Assembly (NCBI GenBank): GCA_037179515.1
Contig: JAXCGZ010000118.1
Coordinates: 16,001-80,000 of the forward strand
DNA: 64,000 nucleotides
From: Halocaridina rubra
Taxonomy: Eukaryota > Arthropoda > Malacostraca > Decapoda > Atyidae
Reading direction: 5' to 3'
The position numbers were made by a program, and so were the translations under genes. The notes under the pieces were generated by a model, which was given only the letters and a program-made list of their open reading frames with translations, ran no database searches and had not been told where the DNA came from. Shown here piece by piece: positions 37,480 through 58,775 of the stretch; within the stretch, counting starts at the first letter, position 1; every line of letters starts with the position of its first letter.

Positions 37480-38007
37480 GTTCTACATTATCTTGTAATA
37501 AAAGAATGATGTGTCAATAATGCTATTACTGATTGCCATTTATATTTATGTAAATAAGTAATAGTCAGGTGTAATAAGACAGAGCAATTTCTGACACAAT
37601 ATGATTAATAATATCAGTATCTTTCTACAATAAATATTCAACATATTAATAGGAGTGTTCCAAGGAATAACGCATTTACAGAATGCTCAGGCAAAGTGTA
37701 AATACTGTATAGGATATGGCACAAATTGATGCCCTCCAGCTAATCCCACAAGACACATATTGTTAATCAACTATATCTTCATAATTTTCAGTGATACTAT
37801 GAATGGAATTTAGCAAGAATTCATAGAAGCCAATGTGAATAATGCCCGTTTCTGTCAAATGCTAAAATCTGCAACTCGCCTTCGCCACATACTCTTCCTT
37901 CAAAAAACAGGCATGTCAGCAATTCTGCTTTCTTTGGTATCCTATATCTTATTCATATATTTATTGTTTTTTTCAGTAGTTTGTTATTCCTTGGTTGCAT
38001 TCACATT

Positions 38008-38013
38008 TTTATT
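38008..38013 (-). terminator. Candidate PIGV polyadenylation signal
   Basis: AATAAA on the minus strand about 405 bp after the PIGV stop. Other signals further on cannot be excluded. Confidence 0.35.
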
Positions 38014-38417
38014 TTAACTTGTCTTGTTCTAATATGAAATGTATCGAGATAGGGGAACCAACGGAAAAGTGTTGCATGAAATAAGTAAATAGTATAACTA
38101 TGATATTATATGGACAGAATATCATAACAACATGCACTGTGAATATTTATAACTTTTACGTATAACAAGATACTTACATGTGTGGAGTAATAACAAAATT
38201 ATATCCTACAGCTTGTAGATTGTACAACAGTCTGTGAAGAACATGCGAAATGTTGCATAATAATTAATTCCATCTCAAAAAATCTCTCAATAAGCATACG
38301 CAAAGTGTGAAGTACGAAACTGCATAACAATATACAGAAAAAGAATTGGAGAATATTTACTTGTGTACAATCTTGTTATATTTAAATCACAGGTAATTGT
38401 ACTTATACTCCCCTATA

Positions 38418-47460
<9,043 letters not shown>

Positions 47461-48034
47461 ATTTTTCTTAAATGCAAATAATTTCTAGAAATTTTGACTG
47501 CAACTTAACACCCGCAGAAGGTTGTCAAGGAGCCATACCGAGTATGTGCCGGCTCGTAATAAGAATGGGGCGTGAATATAAAATTTACCGAATTCCAAAT
47601 TATCATACAAATACTTAAGCCATGTTTCTGAAAATATTAATAATATGTAATTTTTTTTCCCAATTTTTACGTCTGATTTCGAAATAAAATTTCCAGGGAA
47701 ATGGTAACTATTCAAATAACAAAAGATTTCATTTAGCAAAATTTCTTTAACACGCGAATTCATAAACAAATCTTCTTCTCTTTGTCATATGATTGGATGT
47801 GAGGTCATTCTCTCTGCCTAATTACCTACAGATACTTCCATTAATAAAGGATTTGCATATCAATTTCAAATGACATTATCTTTTCACAGTTTTTACTCCT
47901 TTTAAAAGGTGTTTAATAAACAGAAACCACTAAACGATGAAAATAAAAACAAAAACATTTTAAGAGTCCCGGAACGCAAGTCAATTTCCAGGTACACCAT
48001 CTATATCCAGTGTTCAAGTTCGCAGTCTTACCAT

Positions 48035-48102
<68 letters not shown>

Positions 48103-50470
48103 GAATTCGAGCTTTATTTCATCCGTAAGCGAGCGGCTTTCGTAATGAGCTCACTCTCTTCCCTTATATGATTAACAGGGCAGAACGCGAGAAATTAGGT
48201 GATGAAGCCTGACAACTACATTCAAACTCTGAGCTATTACGCCTTATCTATTTAAAAGGGTGTCTGGCATACTTTAAGTATGGAGTTTTTCCCTGACCAA
48301 CTTCCAATGATGTTATCCGATGGGAATAAAGCTCAAATTAGACCAAATAAATCCAGACACATAAGGTAATTAGTTTTGAAAACAGAGATCATTCGAAATC
48401 TTCTTGATGCAGCTGGGCTTTAATTGTAAATATTTATTAAGGGAGGACCAAAAAATAACCCACAAAATAATGTGTGCTTTGAATAAGGAAAGTATTAATA
48501 CTAATTTGGTTTCATATATTTAGGTATCATTATTTGGCACTAATAAATAGTTTCTACCAAGTCATCAAAGTACGTACTTCTGCAGCTTAGCATTAAGAAT
48601 TATGAGCAACAGGCTTTCCTCGCAAATATAACATGCTTCTCACAAAACTTACATTCTGTACTTTCCTTTTTTTTTTTCAATTTTCAACCATTTTGCTGAA
48701 CCTTAATTGGCTTGTCTAGCCATGAAAAAGGGTCCACTATAATAACTTCACACACCTGACAGACTATTGCATAGAGGTTTTTATACTGAAGATCTGCTTT
48801 TTTTTATATTTGGTCTCGTTCTCTGGATAGTCAATAGAACTTTTCTGATCTTGTAAGTTAAGAAACCCTCAGATAAAGTAGTGATCCAAATAAATTGTTA
48901 AATATATAGCGAAGTCCAATAAATTGTCAAATTAGATCAAGCGACTTACCTTGTAAATGTCAATAAAATGAGAGTACTCCTTTACCACATCCAACATATT
49001 TAAACTAGTCATTTAAAGATGAGGAGGGGGTTTGTAATTTTGGAAAATTGCCGTTTTTCTTTTTTTTTTGAGCTGTATAATTTTCGACCTCTTACAAGAT
49101 CGCTTGTATTAATGCAGTATTACATATGAACTGCAGGGAAGATACAAATAGATAAATAGGATAACAAATTACGACAATGTTGTCTCATATAAGTTATATA
49201 TACAATACAGAGAACTAGAATAGTAAAATTCACACCATGCGTGTAAATTTTACTATTTTCGTTCTTAGATTATGATTTGTAACAGGAGTCAACACTGTCT
49301 CTGAATTTGCTATCGTATTTTTAAGATCTTCCCTGTGGTTCATAAGCATAATTACAAGTTACCTCGTTAGAGATCGGAAAAGAAGCAATCATTTCAAATC
49401 ATCACATACCCTGTATGGACTTATTTGCACATGATATTTACTATTCATGTTCTCCTTTGAATAGGATTTATAATCATTACAAGGGACTACAGTATAGTCT
49501 CCGGATTTGCTATCCTATTCTTAAATATTATTACTTCACACCATTTCATATGTACAACATTGATATTGCCGATTATCTCGTAAGAGATCAGAATATGAGT
49601 TCGGAAAGAGAAAAAGCAACAATATTAGAAAATCACGAATCCTGTACCGAGACTTTTCATGTAAATAAACTGTATTCATGAAAAGCACACTAAGGTGGTT
49701 CTCTTTACATTAGGATTCGTAACTTTAACGAGAGAACATTACGTCACGAACTTCTATTCTATTCATAATCGGTTTGTATCTATCAATCTCTTACGAGATG
49801 ACCTACACTGATGCTGGTGTATATACAACTGCAGGGAGGAAACAAACAGATAATGACCATTTACAACATAATTATCGTTAAGTAACATTTGGAAAAAACA
49901 GTTACTAGTAATGAATGTGTAGAATCCTAAAAGCAATACAGTGATAACTCAAGTCAGTTCATTTATTTACTAAAACTTCGAAAAGGGAATCAGTAAAACA
50001 CAACATGCTCTTATGAATTTGTACATTTACTATACAATGGAGATAGCAATAATAACATCTCACCTTTATTAATGTGAAGAGATATAAGTTGGAATGTGTG
50101 TGAGACGGGACAACCAACGAACGCCTTTCATAAACAGCTTCAGAGATATTCTGTATTGAAGAAGTTGGTAATCATACCTACGTACATTATAGTTAGAACA
50201 ACCGTTTTAGTCAAAAAAATCTATAAATAAATCCTTAATCTTGTAACTGACTGGTAAACATTTCTTATCCATGGTTTCGTCATTTGAGAAGTCCATATTT
50301 TTTAAACTGGTCTATTAATTTGACAGGATAATATTCCTTTTTGCTGATATATGAATTTGAGTGAGACAATAAATTTTCATAAATGGTTTCATAATGACTA
50401 CTATGAATAGTATGAAGAAATTTTATCCTTTCTTTCCTATAAAGGAATATAATACATTACTGAAGGAATA
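47461..50470. other. Intergenic DNA upstream of PIGV
   Basis: Holds the PIGV promoter region, which shows no clear TATA box, and an (AT)n tract at 48038-48099. No other gene recognised. Confidence 0.4.
48038..48099. repeat. (AT)n microsatellite
   Basis: About 31 AT units. Confidence 0.97.
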
Positions 50471-50471
50471 C

Positions 50472-50663
50472 TACAACTTCTAACTTGTATCTCCTTGATA
50501 TGTAATACTAGTTTTCAATCTTGTAAAGCAGTTAATTTCTAAATAAAATTTTGATGGTCAAAATTAATGCCCAACTTAGAAGGATTGGCAGCTTTTCTAT
50601 ATATGCAACCTGCAACCAATCAGTTCCATGAGTGAAAAAAGAAGAAAACCTTGACTAAAACCA
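50472..50663. repeat. Duplicated segment, copy 1 (no microsatellite)
   Basis: Shares CTCCTTGATATG, TTTTGATGGTCAA, GGATTGGCAGCTTTT and CTGCAACCAATCAGTTCCATG, in order, with 53379-53611. Here the TA stretch is only 8 bp and the A-rich stretch is interrupted by G. Confidence 0.9.
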
Positions 50664-50748
50664 GAGAAAGCGCTAACAATCAACACAAAAGAAAGATCAT
50701 CCTAAAATCACATTCCAAAGAATCTATCAATACACATTAGTCTACTTT

Positions 50749-50761
50749 TACTATATATATA

Positions 50762-50843
<82 letters not shown>
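50749..50843. repeat. (AT)n microsatellite
   Basis: About 45 AT units, interrupted once near 50762. Confidence 0.95.
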
Positions 50844-50847
<4 letters not shown>

Positions 50848-51121
50848 TTCTATACTTCATTTGGCTTCAACTAATTTCTAATATCAATTTATACATTTAC
50901 ATCCTATTGAACATCTGAAACATTGTACATCAGCTACACCTACACATGAGAAGCCAAACTCAAAACTTTAAATTGTTACTATTAAGAAAATTCATGAAAT
51001 CCTTACGACTATTTGAACCCATATGGGGTGGTTGGGGGGCAACCTCCAAATAGCTAAACTTTGGGGAGAAGAAACTGGAAGGTGGGAAGCTTATATGGGA
51101 TTGTGAAATGAGGGGGGTCAC

Positions 51122-51322
51122 CTGGCTAAATACATTGCAGAGGCTGTTGCATTTCAAGTCTCTCTTGTCATGTGACCTCTGGTAGCAGCAGGACAACTGG
51201 ACTGGGATCTTGCACATGTACGGCAGATTAATGTAGGTCGAGAACGCTTGCCATGACTTCGGAGAGAAGACACCACAGAAATAGCTACGAGGTACATCTT
51301 GCAATGCAGATTCACAAAGACC
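51122..51322 (-). other. Exon-like block, function unknown
   Basis: A 201-bp stretch, more GC-rich than its surroundings, between an acceptor (CAATTGCAG) and a donor (AGCCAG/GTGACC) on the minus strand. The phase-0 frame is open for all 67 codons but I do not recognise the product. It might be a 3' exon of the LUC7L3 gene or an unrelated gene. Confidence 0.3.
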
Positions 51323-52613
51323 CTGCAATTGTTCATAAAAATTAGCAGAGATCCACACATTATTACAACTTAACCTACAAAATAAAACATCAAGTTTAGA
51401 AAAAATGCACATCAAGCATTAATAAATTCTACCGAATTTTGGAGGTTATGGAAGAAATTTGAGCAAATAAATATAGGAAATAATCTGTATAAAATACTAA
51501 AATGAGAAAGAAAACAATCATCAGGTCCTTTCCAAGGTAGTGTTTAAATAAGAAAGACAGGTACATATCGGGAACAGCAATGAAAATAATTTATTATCAC
51601 GTGTTTGAACAGGAACCTAAACTTCATCTAAATAAACAGTAACCCATCACCTGATGCCAGATACTGCTCGGCATATTACATGCATTACCGTGTACCTCAA
51701 AACACGGTATCATCTTGACAAGCAGTGCAATATTTTTTAAAGCCTCCCTGAATTATGGAATTACACTCAGTTGATGAATAAGTTCGTGGTCCACTTTATA
51801 AATACTGACCATGCAATTAGCTATACATATTGAGGCCCATCAGAATCAGGTGATAATATACTGATTAGAATACTGTATGTCCTCCTAAAGCTTATTCAAA
51901 TATAATGCTGACAGTTTTAACAATTTCAGGCAGACAACAGGCACCTAGCTATGTAGTTAAAAAGTTCAATATTAAGCACTAGTTATTTTGTCTTTTGTAT
52001 GAACTCACTAAACGATCACAAAGGCTATATTAAGGTGTGTAAATTATGCTCTAAAACAATGTTTTCAAATTGTATTGATGTGCCTAGCAAGTACTTTCCT
52101 ACCAATAAATTCTCTGTAAAGAAAGGAAGTCTCAGTTTTTGGATTAAGCCCCAGACCTAAGCTGAAAAAGGACTATAAAAAATGAGTATGTATAGATAAA
52201 ATGATTTACTTGGTTAGAGTACTGTGGAAATGAAGAGAATGACAGTAACATATGGAAAAAAAAAAATAACATCTTGCATGACAGCAAATAAAACCAGTCC
52301 TGATGTTATTTATATATACACAAGTTTTGAAAGCTCTGGGCTAGCACACTCGAAACCTAGCCTGCATTGCACAGACAGATAAGTTGAAGAGGGAGAAGTA
52401 ACATGAATGAAAAAGTATAGGTGTTAAAATATATATAAATATATCAATACAATCTGGGAGCCCTACAAGCAATAAATGAAAATCACAGATTATAATGAAG
52501 AATACTAATTCTCACATGATGATGATAGCCTTCTACAATCAGACTGGTTTAAGAGACAAAGCCTGCTTGCAATTAGGCTTGTTGACATGTTTCACTGTAA
52601 ATGACCCACTTAC

Positions 52614-52725
52614 CTCGTTAGACAAATTAAGAGGTACAGAGACAATGCCTTGTTTGGCCTACATCAACGGACAATAGGCGCGAACACGTGGATAAGACAG
52701 TTGATGTGTGAGAGCTCAAGAATAC
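52614..52725 (-). other. Exon-like block, probably noncoding
   Basis: 112 bp between CAGTAATTCAG and ACGAG/GTAAGT on the minus strand. All three frames have stops, so it could only be untranslated sequence or chance. Confidence 0.25.
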
Positions 52726-53029
52726 CTGAATTACTGGATCAGGACGACATGTATTTATATATATAAAGTAACAATAATAATCATAATGATAATCATAATA
52801 ATGATAATACACAAGCATATATATATATATATATACGGTACTCCTTTAGCAAGATCTTGTCTTAAGACACAAAACACTGTTGACCAATATACATCACTGG
52901 TCAGTCAACTCTTTCAAAAACTCTTCAGGAAGTTTAAAAATCTTAAGACCCTGTTATGATGCATAAGCATATGGCAGACTAATGTTTACATCAATAACAC
53001 AACAAAGCAAAGTAGTCAAACATTCAACA

Positions 53030-53160
53030 CCTAATTCTTTTTTTTTAATGAGTGCAACACCGGGACAGGCTAAAACTGTCCTCATCAATAATGGCCCGGG
53101 CACGAGAAAACACCAAGACGAAGGAAAAGAAAAAGGTTTAGGACAAGGCAAATATGAGAT
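53030..53160. repeat. Dispersed repeat with internal poly(A) family, partial copy
   Basis: A T-run followed by GCAACACCGGGACAGGC and CTCATCAATAATGGCCCGGGCA, resembling 27612-27840 and 58530-58795. The A-tract is nearly absent here. Confidence 0.5.
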
Positions 53161-53378
53161 CTTGTATGCAGCATAGTCTGTTCGAAATCGATAAACACAG
53201 AGATGAATGTACCTTGTCAGTAAGTCACCACAATATCTTAGAACATGATCGCGGAAAAAAAATACCACTATAATTTAAGACCATGTGAGTTTACACACTG
53301 CCCCAACATAACCATATATTTCATTTATAATAAACTCCTAAGCTATGTGAATTGCATCAAGTCCCCGAAACATCTCAA

Positions 53379-53492
53379 AACTTCTTACTTGTACCTCCTT
53401 GATATGAAATATTAGTTTTCAATCTTGTAATAAAGTTAATTAAATCAAATTTTGATGGTCAATAGTAATGCCCAACTTCGAAGGATTGGCAG

Positions 53493-53544
<52 letters not shown>

Positions 53545-53611
53545 ACCTGCAACCAATCAGTTCCATGGGTGAAAAAAAAAAAAAAAAAAAAAAAAATCTT
53601 AACTAAAACTG
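53379..53611. repeat. Duplicated segment, copy 2 (with expanded TA and poly(A))
   Basis: Same unique sequence as 50472-50663, but the TA stretch is 46 bp (53496-53541) and the A-run is 25 bp (53572-53596). Confidence 0.9.
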
Positions 53612-53887
53612 GCCATATCTTGAAGTATATGCTTAATATTGGAGTTCTGGATACCTTCACACAATATTATTACTCCAGATTACAAGATATAGTTATGCAA
53701 TATAACCACCTGAGAAATTATATATAAAAGACAAACTCTGTCGTCTTAGGTTAAATGTTTAAACTAAGAGTTTGCTCTACTTTCCAACAATATTATATTA
53801 GATGCTGGTTTCTATACACCATAACCAATAAAGAAATATGAGTTTACATATATGCAATGTAATTTCTTACAATACTTAGTATTGCTG

Positions 53888-53998
<111 letters not shown>

Positions 53999-54512
53999 TA
54001 ATAATCTGTCAAATGAGAAAACATGAAGAGTGGAAGCCCATACCTGTCTATGCTTTTCATCCATTTAAATTGGGTGATATGAGTGGTTTCCAATTAAATA
54101 TATACCTAGGAAGAGGAAAGAGGTAGAAGTTATGAAGACGTGTAGTCATATTCTTCTTGACTGCATCATTCCTGTACACTTCAGCTCTTGAAAGTACCAA
54201 TGTTAACAACCATAGTAAAATCAATGACATAATTATGGTACTTACAAGTAATTGGAAAACCTTTCTTTGTGTTAAACAGCTTATCTGACATACTGAAGGT
54301 TGGTCAAAGAACTCCATGAAAATATTAATCAAGTTCTAAAGCTATAAGAAATTAAAAGGTACACAACTCTATAAGCCCAATGAACTTATTCATATGTTAG
54401 GCACTAAACCTCAAACTCTTTTCCCAAAATTTGCTTGGTGAACATTATAACTATCCAAAATCTGGTTCTCCTGATCTCGTATTACTGACGTAACAGAGGA
54501 AAAAATAAAATA

Positions 54513-54848
54513 CGGGGGGTCCTCGATTTATGTCAGAGTTCCGTTCCTCAAGACGTGACGTGACGTAACCCGATTTTCAGCGCAAGTCAGAACACACCAA
54601 TATAAGCAACTATTCACATGTCACCCATCTATGCTAATGTAGTATTAAAGTTTATCCATTTTCCATGCATTTCACTTCCATAGTGAGGACTTTCCTTTTC
54701 TTCGAAGCATGGCCATCAAAAGAATCTGCTTATCGGAGACATAATAAAAGCCAAATTTAAAAAAAAAAGAAGCAAAATAATTTATGGGAAATACATTGTA
54801 ACCACCAAACATCATAACTCAAGGACACTGTAAACCGAGGGCCCCCTG
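54513..54848. mobile_element. TA-flanked MITE (pogo/Tigger-like), 336 bp
   Basis: The left end CGGGGGGTCCTCGATTTATG and the right end CTGTAAACCGAGGGCCCCCTG are inverted repeats bordered by TA. The inner GTTCCGTTCCTCAAGACG block resembles pogo/Tigger termini. No transposase. Confidence 0.65.
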
Positions 54849-57366
54849 TAGTTCATTCCAAAACTCAAGTATTGAATCTGACAGAAAAATCTTGGTTCAT
54901 TGATATAACAAAAAGTATCACTAAAGAGCAAATGCTAGGTGAAAGTAACATCAAATAAGACATTATTCATTCTTAAATTCAAGACTATGCAACCTAGATC
55001 CTACCAAGAACAGAGGACTTACTATGTCAGCTATAGATACTTGTGTAACTACTATTTTGTTTTTAATTGAATTGCCTATTCCTACATTGTGTGACTGTAA
55101 CTAGCTGAAACCATAACAGGTTCTACGAGGTAGGAGGGAACAGTCTATGAAAGTTAATGCATATATTTGGTAGGCAGCGGGATTTTTCACATTCTCTTTG
55201 CACTTAGGAAAAACAAACATAAAATTTGACTAAACAACATTCAAAGTAAATAAGCTTTAAGCAACAAATAAATGTACTAATCCCAAAAGATATCCTGTAT
55301 ATTTTTTCTAGTGATGCCCCCGGGTATACAAAAATATAATTTTTCCTTCTCTTTATCATGCTAAGAGGGAGTAAATTACATTTTCCTCCAAACCATATCA
55401 TTACTTGGTTACCAAGAGATATATAGAACACCATTGGAAAAAAAATACAGCATTCCTAAATACCATTATTTAAAGTTCGACCATCCGTTTATCCAAAACA
55501 CAATATTAAGAGCAACGAAGCTATACATCCTCAAGTCTGCAAAATTCTTGGTTACGAAAAAGTTTCTGAATTTTGCAAGCAATGTATAAACACCCTTCTC
55601 TTATCTCATTCCCAGGGGCTATTGTATCCATTTTCATGTGGGCCACCAAAAGACATTGAAGAAACAACCCAATTAAGAGGACCTTGCACCGTCATTAATT
55701 TGTTACAACAGTAAACTGAGATTGGCAGTTTAGGAGTTCTCTCCCTAAATCTATTTCATCTCTCTTACTACCTAGTGCCATTTAAGGAATTAGGGCAGCA
55801 GTATGTAATTCTGTTTATTCATAGTGGTATTACAATGCTTATTTCAGCCAAATTATGACAATATACCATAGGAACACGTAAATTTTTTAAGGATATGCTA
55901 TGCTTACCATTTACTTATGCACATAAAAAAAATAAAGGCTAGGGTAGGTGAAGGGTGTCTTGTTAAATTCCCGGATTATGCCCCGTCACCTCTCTTAGAT
56001 ATGCCAAACACAAGAGCATATAGATAGCCTAATAATCTCCCTTGTAGCACAGAGGTCAATCGAAAAGTCATCCCAGTGTATTCATTGCAGAAAAGCCTTT
56101 ATCATCTATAAAAGCTTACCAAGCATCTAAAATGACATGTTCAAGTGGAGAAAAGTATACCACAGCATTTAGGATCAAGTTTACTCAATGGATTTAAGAC
56201 TTAGACATCAAGGTATCATGGACTTAGCGCCTCTGCCGTTGGGGGCCCCCCAATAATATACTGTATATTTAAGAATGTCAAAAGAAATATGGTTAAGTAA
56301 GCACAGTCTCCCTCCTTCTCTTGTGTTGTTAGCAGGGGTACCACAGAAAGGAGTAGTTTTTCCCTGGCTCTCTTCCCCACATCTGATGGAAGGTAGGAAA
56401 CAAAAACCACCGTAATCACTCACCTGTTGAAGACCCTGTAAGTAAAGGAAAGTTACAAACAAGCTACCACTTACCTCTACAGGAGATCACTCACTGCTTA
56501 AGCCCTTCGTCATAATGCCACAAAGTCTGCATAGGTATGTGGGATCACTGCAACTCCCTCACTTCATAAGATTCCCAGCTTCCTCCCATAAAATCAGCTG
56601 CTAATTTATTGGTGACTGCCCCCACAACTACACTAATCCTGAGTTAGGAAAGTGGGTATCAAAATACACACAAAAAAATCTTGATTTAAAAAAATTCAGA
56701 AATTAATATTACAAATATAAAAATGACATGGTCACTATAAAATCTTGTACTGTATTGCTTACCACTTCGATTCCCCTTTGTAAAGGTGCAGAGTCATAAT
56801 TACCCACCCATCCACCAGATGACCTTCCACTATCAGTTTTCTTTCACTCAATGCTAATACGACAATCTTTCATCGTACTAACGTGACAGTAATCTCCATA
56901 TTACTATACAGTACCTCAATCCAAAACTACGCAAATTTAGACCCCTAACAACACTTTTTACATGAATCAAATACAAAGAGGGTGATTCTTGGTCCTTTCA
57001 CTGGACCCAATTTAATCTACTTCTATGAAACATAGGGGAACACAAGGCAGCATTCATGTACCCTCTCTCAAGAGAAAGAAGAAAATCCAGGGAAAAAAAT
57101 AGAATGAACTATGGAAGGCAAAGGATGCTCAACTCATTACTTGGATAACTAAGCAGATCACAAAAGTTGGAATACAGTTTTCTTAAAAGTAGATCTTAAA
57201 CGTCTCCATACTCTATCAAAGAAATATGGAAACTGTATACTGTATTATATATTCCCTTTTGAAATACTGTACTTCAGATTTTAGACACAACTCATTTCGG
57301 CAGTATAGAAAGAGATATATACTCAAAAGTGGCAAAAAATTTAGATTCTTTAGTTCTCCAATACTT
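54849..57366. other. DNA downstream of the LUC7L3 stop
   Basis: No coding exon recognised. It contains the 12-bp microexon candidate (56424-56435), so part of it may be 3' UTR intron. Confidence 0.35.
56424..56435 (-). other. Candidate 12-bp microexon
   Basis: On the minus strand a pyrimidine-rich acceptor (CTTTCCTTTACTTACAG) is followed by GGTCTTCAACAG and at once by a perfect donor, GTGAGT. If used, it would lie in the LUC7L3 3' untranslated region or an alternative C-terminus. Confidence 0.35.
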
Positions 57367-57372
57367 ACACAT

Positions 57373-58547
57373 CTACCACTCTCTTCTTCTGTTGTAATCC
57401 CTGTCTCTGTCTCGGTCCCTATCTCTCCTGGAAGAGAATAATTAAGAATATAATGGTATAATACAAGTAACAATATAGTAAATATATTTATAGTAATGCT
57501 AAAGTTAAAGACTGACCCACAGTTCTCTTCACTATTTTAAAAACCTAAGAGTAACGAGGTTATAATATTATATGGAATTTACTCAAAGTTATTGCCAACT
57601 CTACTTTTTTCGTGAGTGAAGAACAGCAAAAATATAATACAAACCCGCAATAAAATAGAGCTTATGTATGAGATACTATGTTTTATCTTGTGATTTACTC
57701 TCATATTTCTATATAAAACAAGTAATTAAAATTTCTTGTTGTAAAGTTGGTCCTCCTATATATACCACACTTGAGATTTTCTAGAAACCAGCCAACATCA
57801 ATGCTACTAAGGAACTTGAACATTGATGTTGCTGAATCTTAGTTCATTATGTGAGACAAGAATTCAAGTCCATCTGAAAATCGTCTCTGGCACTCAAAAA
57901 CATTTAAATTCTGAAGTTTTAATAAGTAAGAATACCATCAATCTTCAAATAAATTTTGAATACTTCAAATTCATGAACCATGAGGCAAATGAACACTTGC
58001 AGAAGGAGATATGTAATAATCTCTGCTATGGCCAACCTCATGGTCATAAGAGTTATGGATAACATTCTTGCTTACAAAAGGAGGAGGCAGACTGATGGTT
58101 AAAATATTCACTCTTGGATCTGAATGCAATACATCTTGACTAAGCTGAAAAACAAAAGTACAGATACTCACCTATCTCTATCTCTTCTATCCCTGTCTAG
58201 TGAAAGAGTACTTCTGCCATCGTTAGATCGGGAGTTTCGGTCTCTGTCACTACTGAGAGAGAGTCGTGATCTGCTTCTTGAACGCCCACTTTCTCCTCTG
58301 TCATGTCTGTCTCTTCTATCGTGGTCTCTGTCCCGACTGCCGCGATCTCTTCTGTCACGATCTCTCTCGTCCCTGATACATAAAAAATCAAACAGTAATC
58401 AATTTATTCCCTCTTCTCATGTAAGTCCCAAATCATGAGGGTAAAACTCACAGTATGTACAAAATCAGTCTGTACAATCTTAACTAACACATTTATTAAA
58501 GATAAAATTATGGAACATTTAATTTTTTTTTCTGACAACAGGACGGA

Positions 58548-58613
<66 letters not shown>

Positions 58614-58744
58614 CCCTCATCGGGCCTGGCCATGAGGAACAAATAGAGTAAAGAGAAACTGAGATGGTGGTGTGACCTGACAGATGTGAAAGTATAATTA
58701 GAGATATGTAACGAATATCCAATAATATTCGGTGCTGCTGTAGG

Positions 58745-58775
<31 letters not shown>

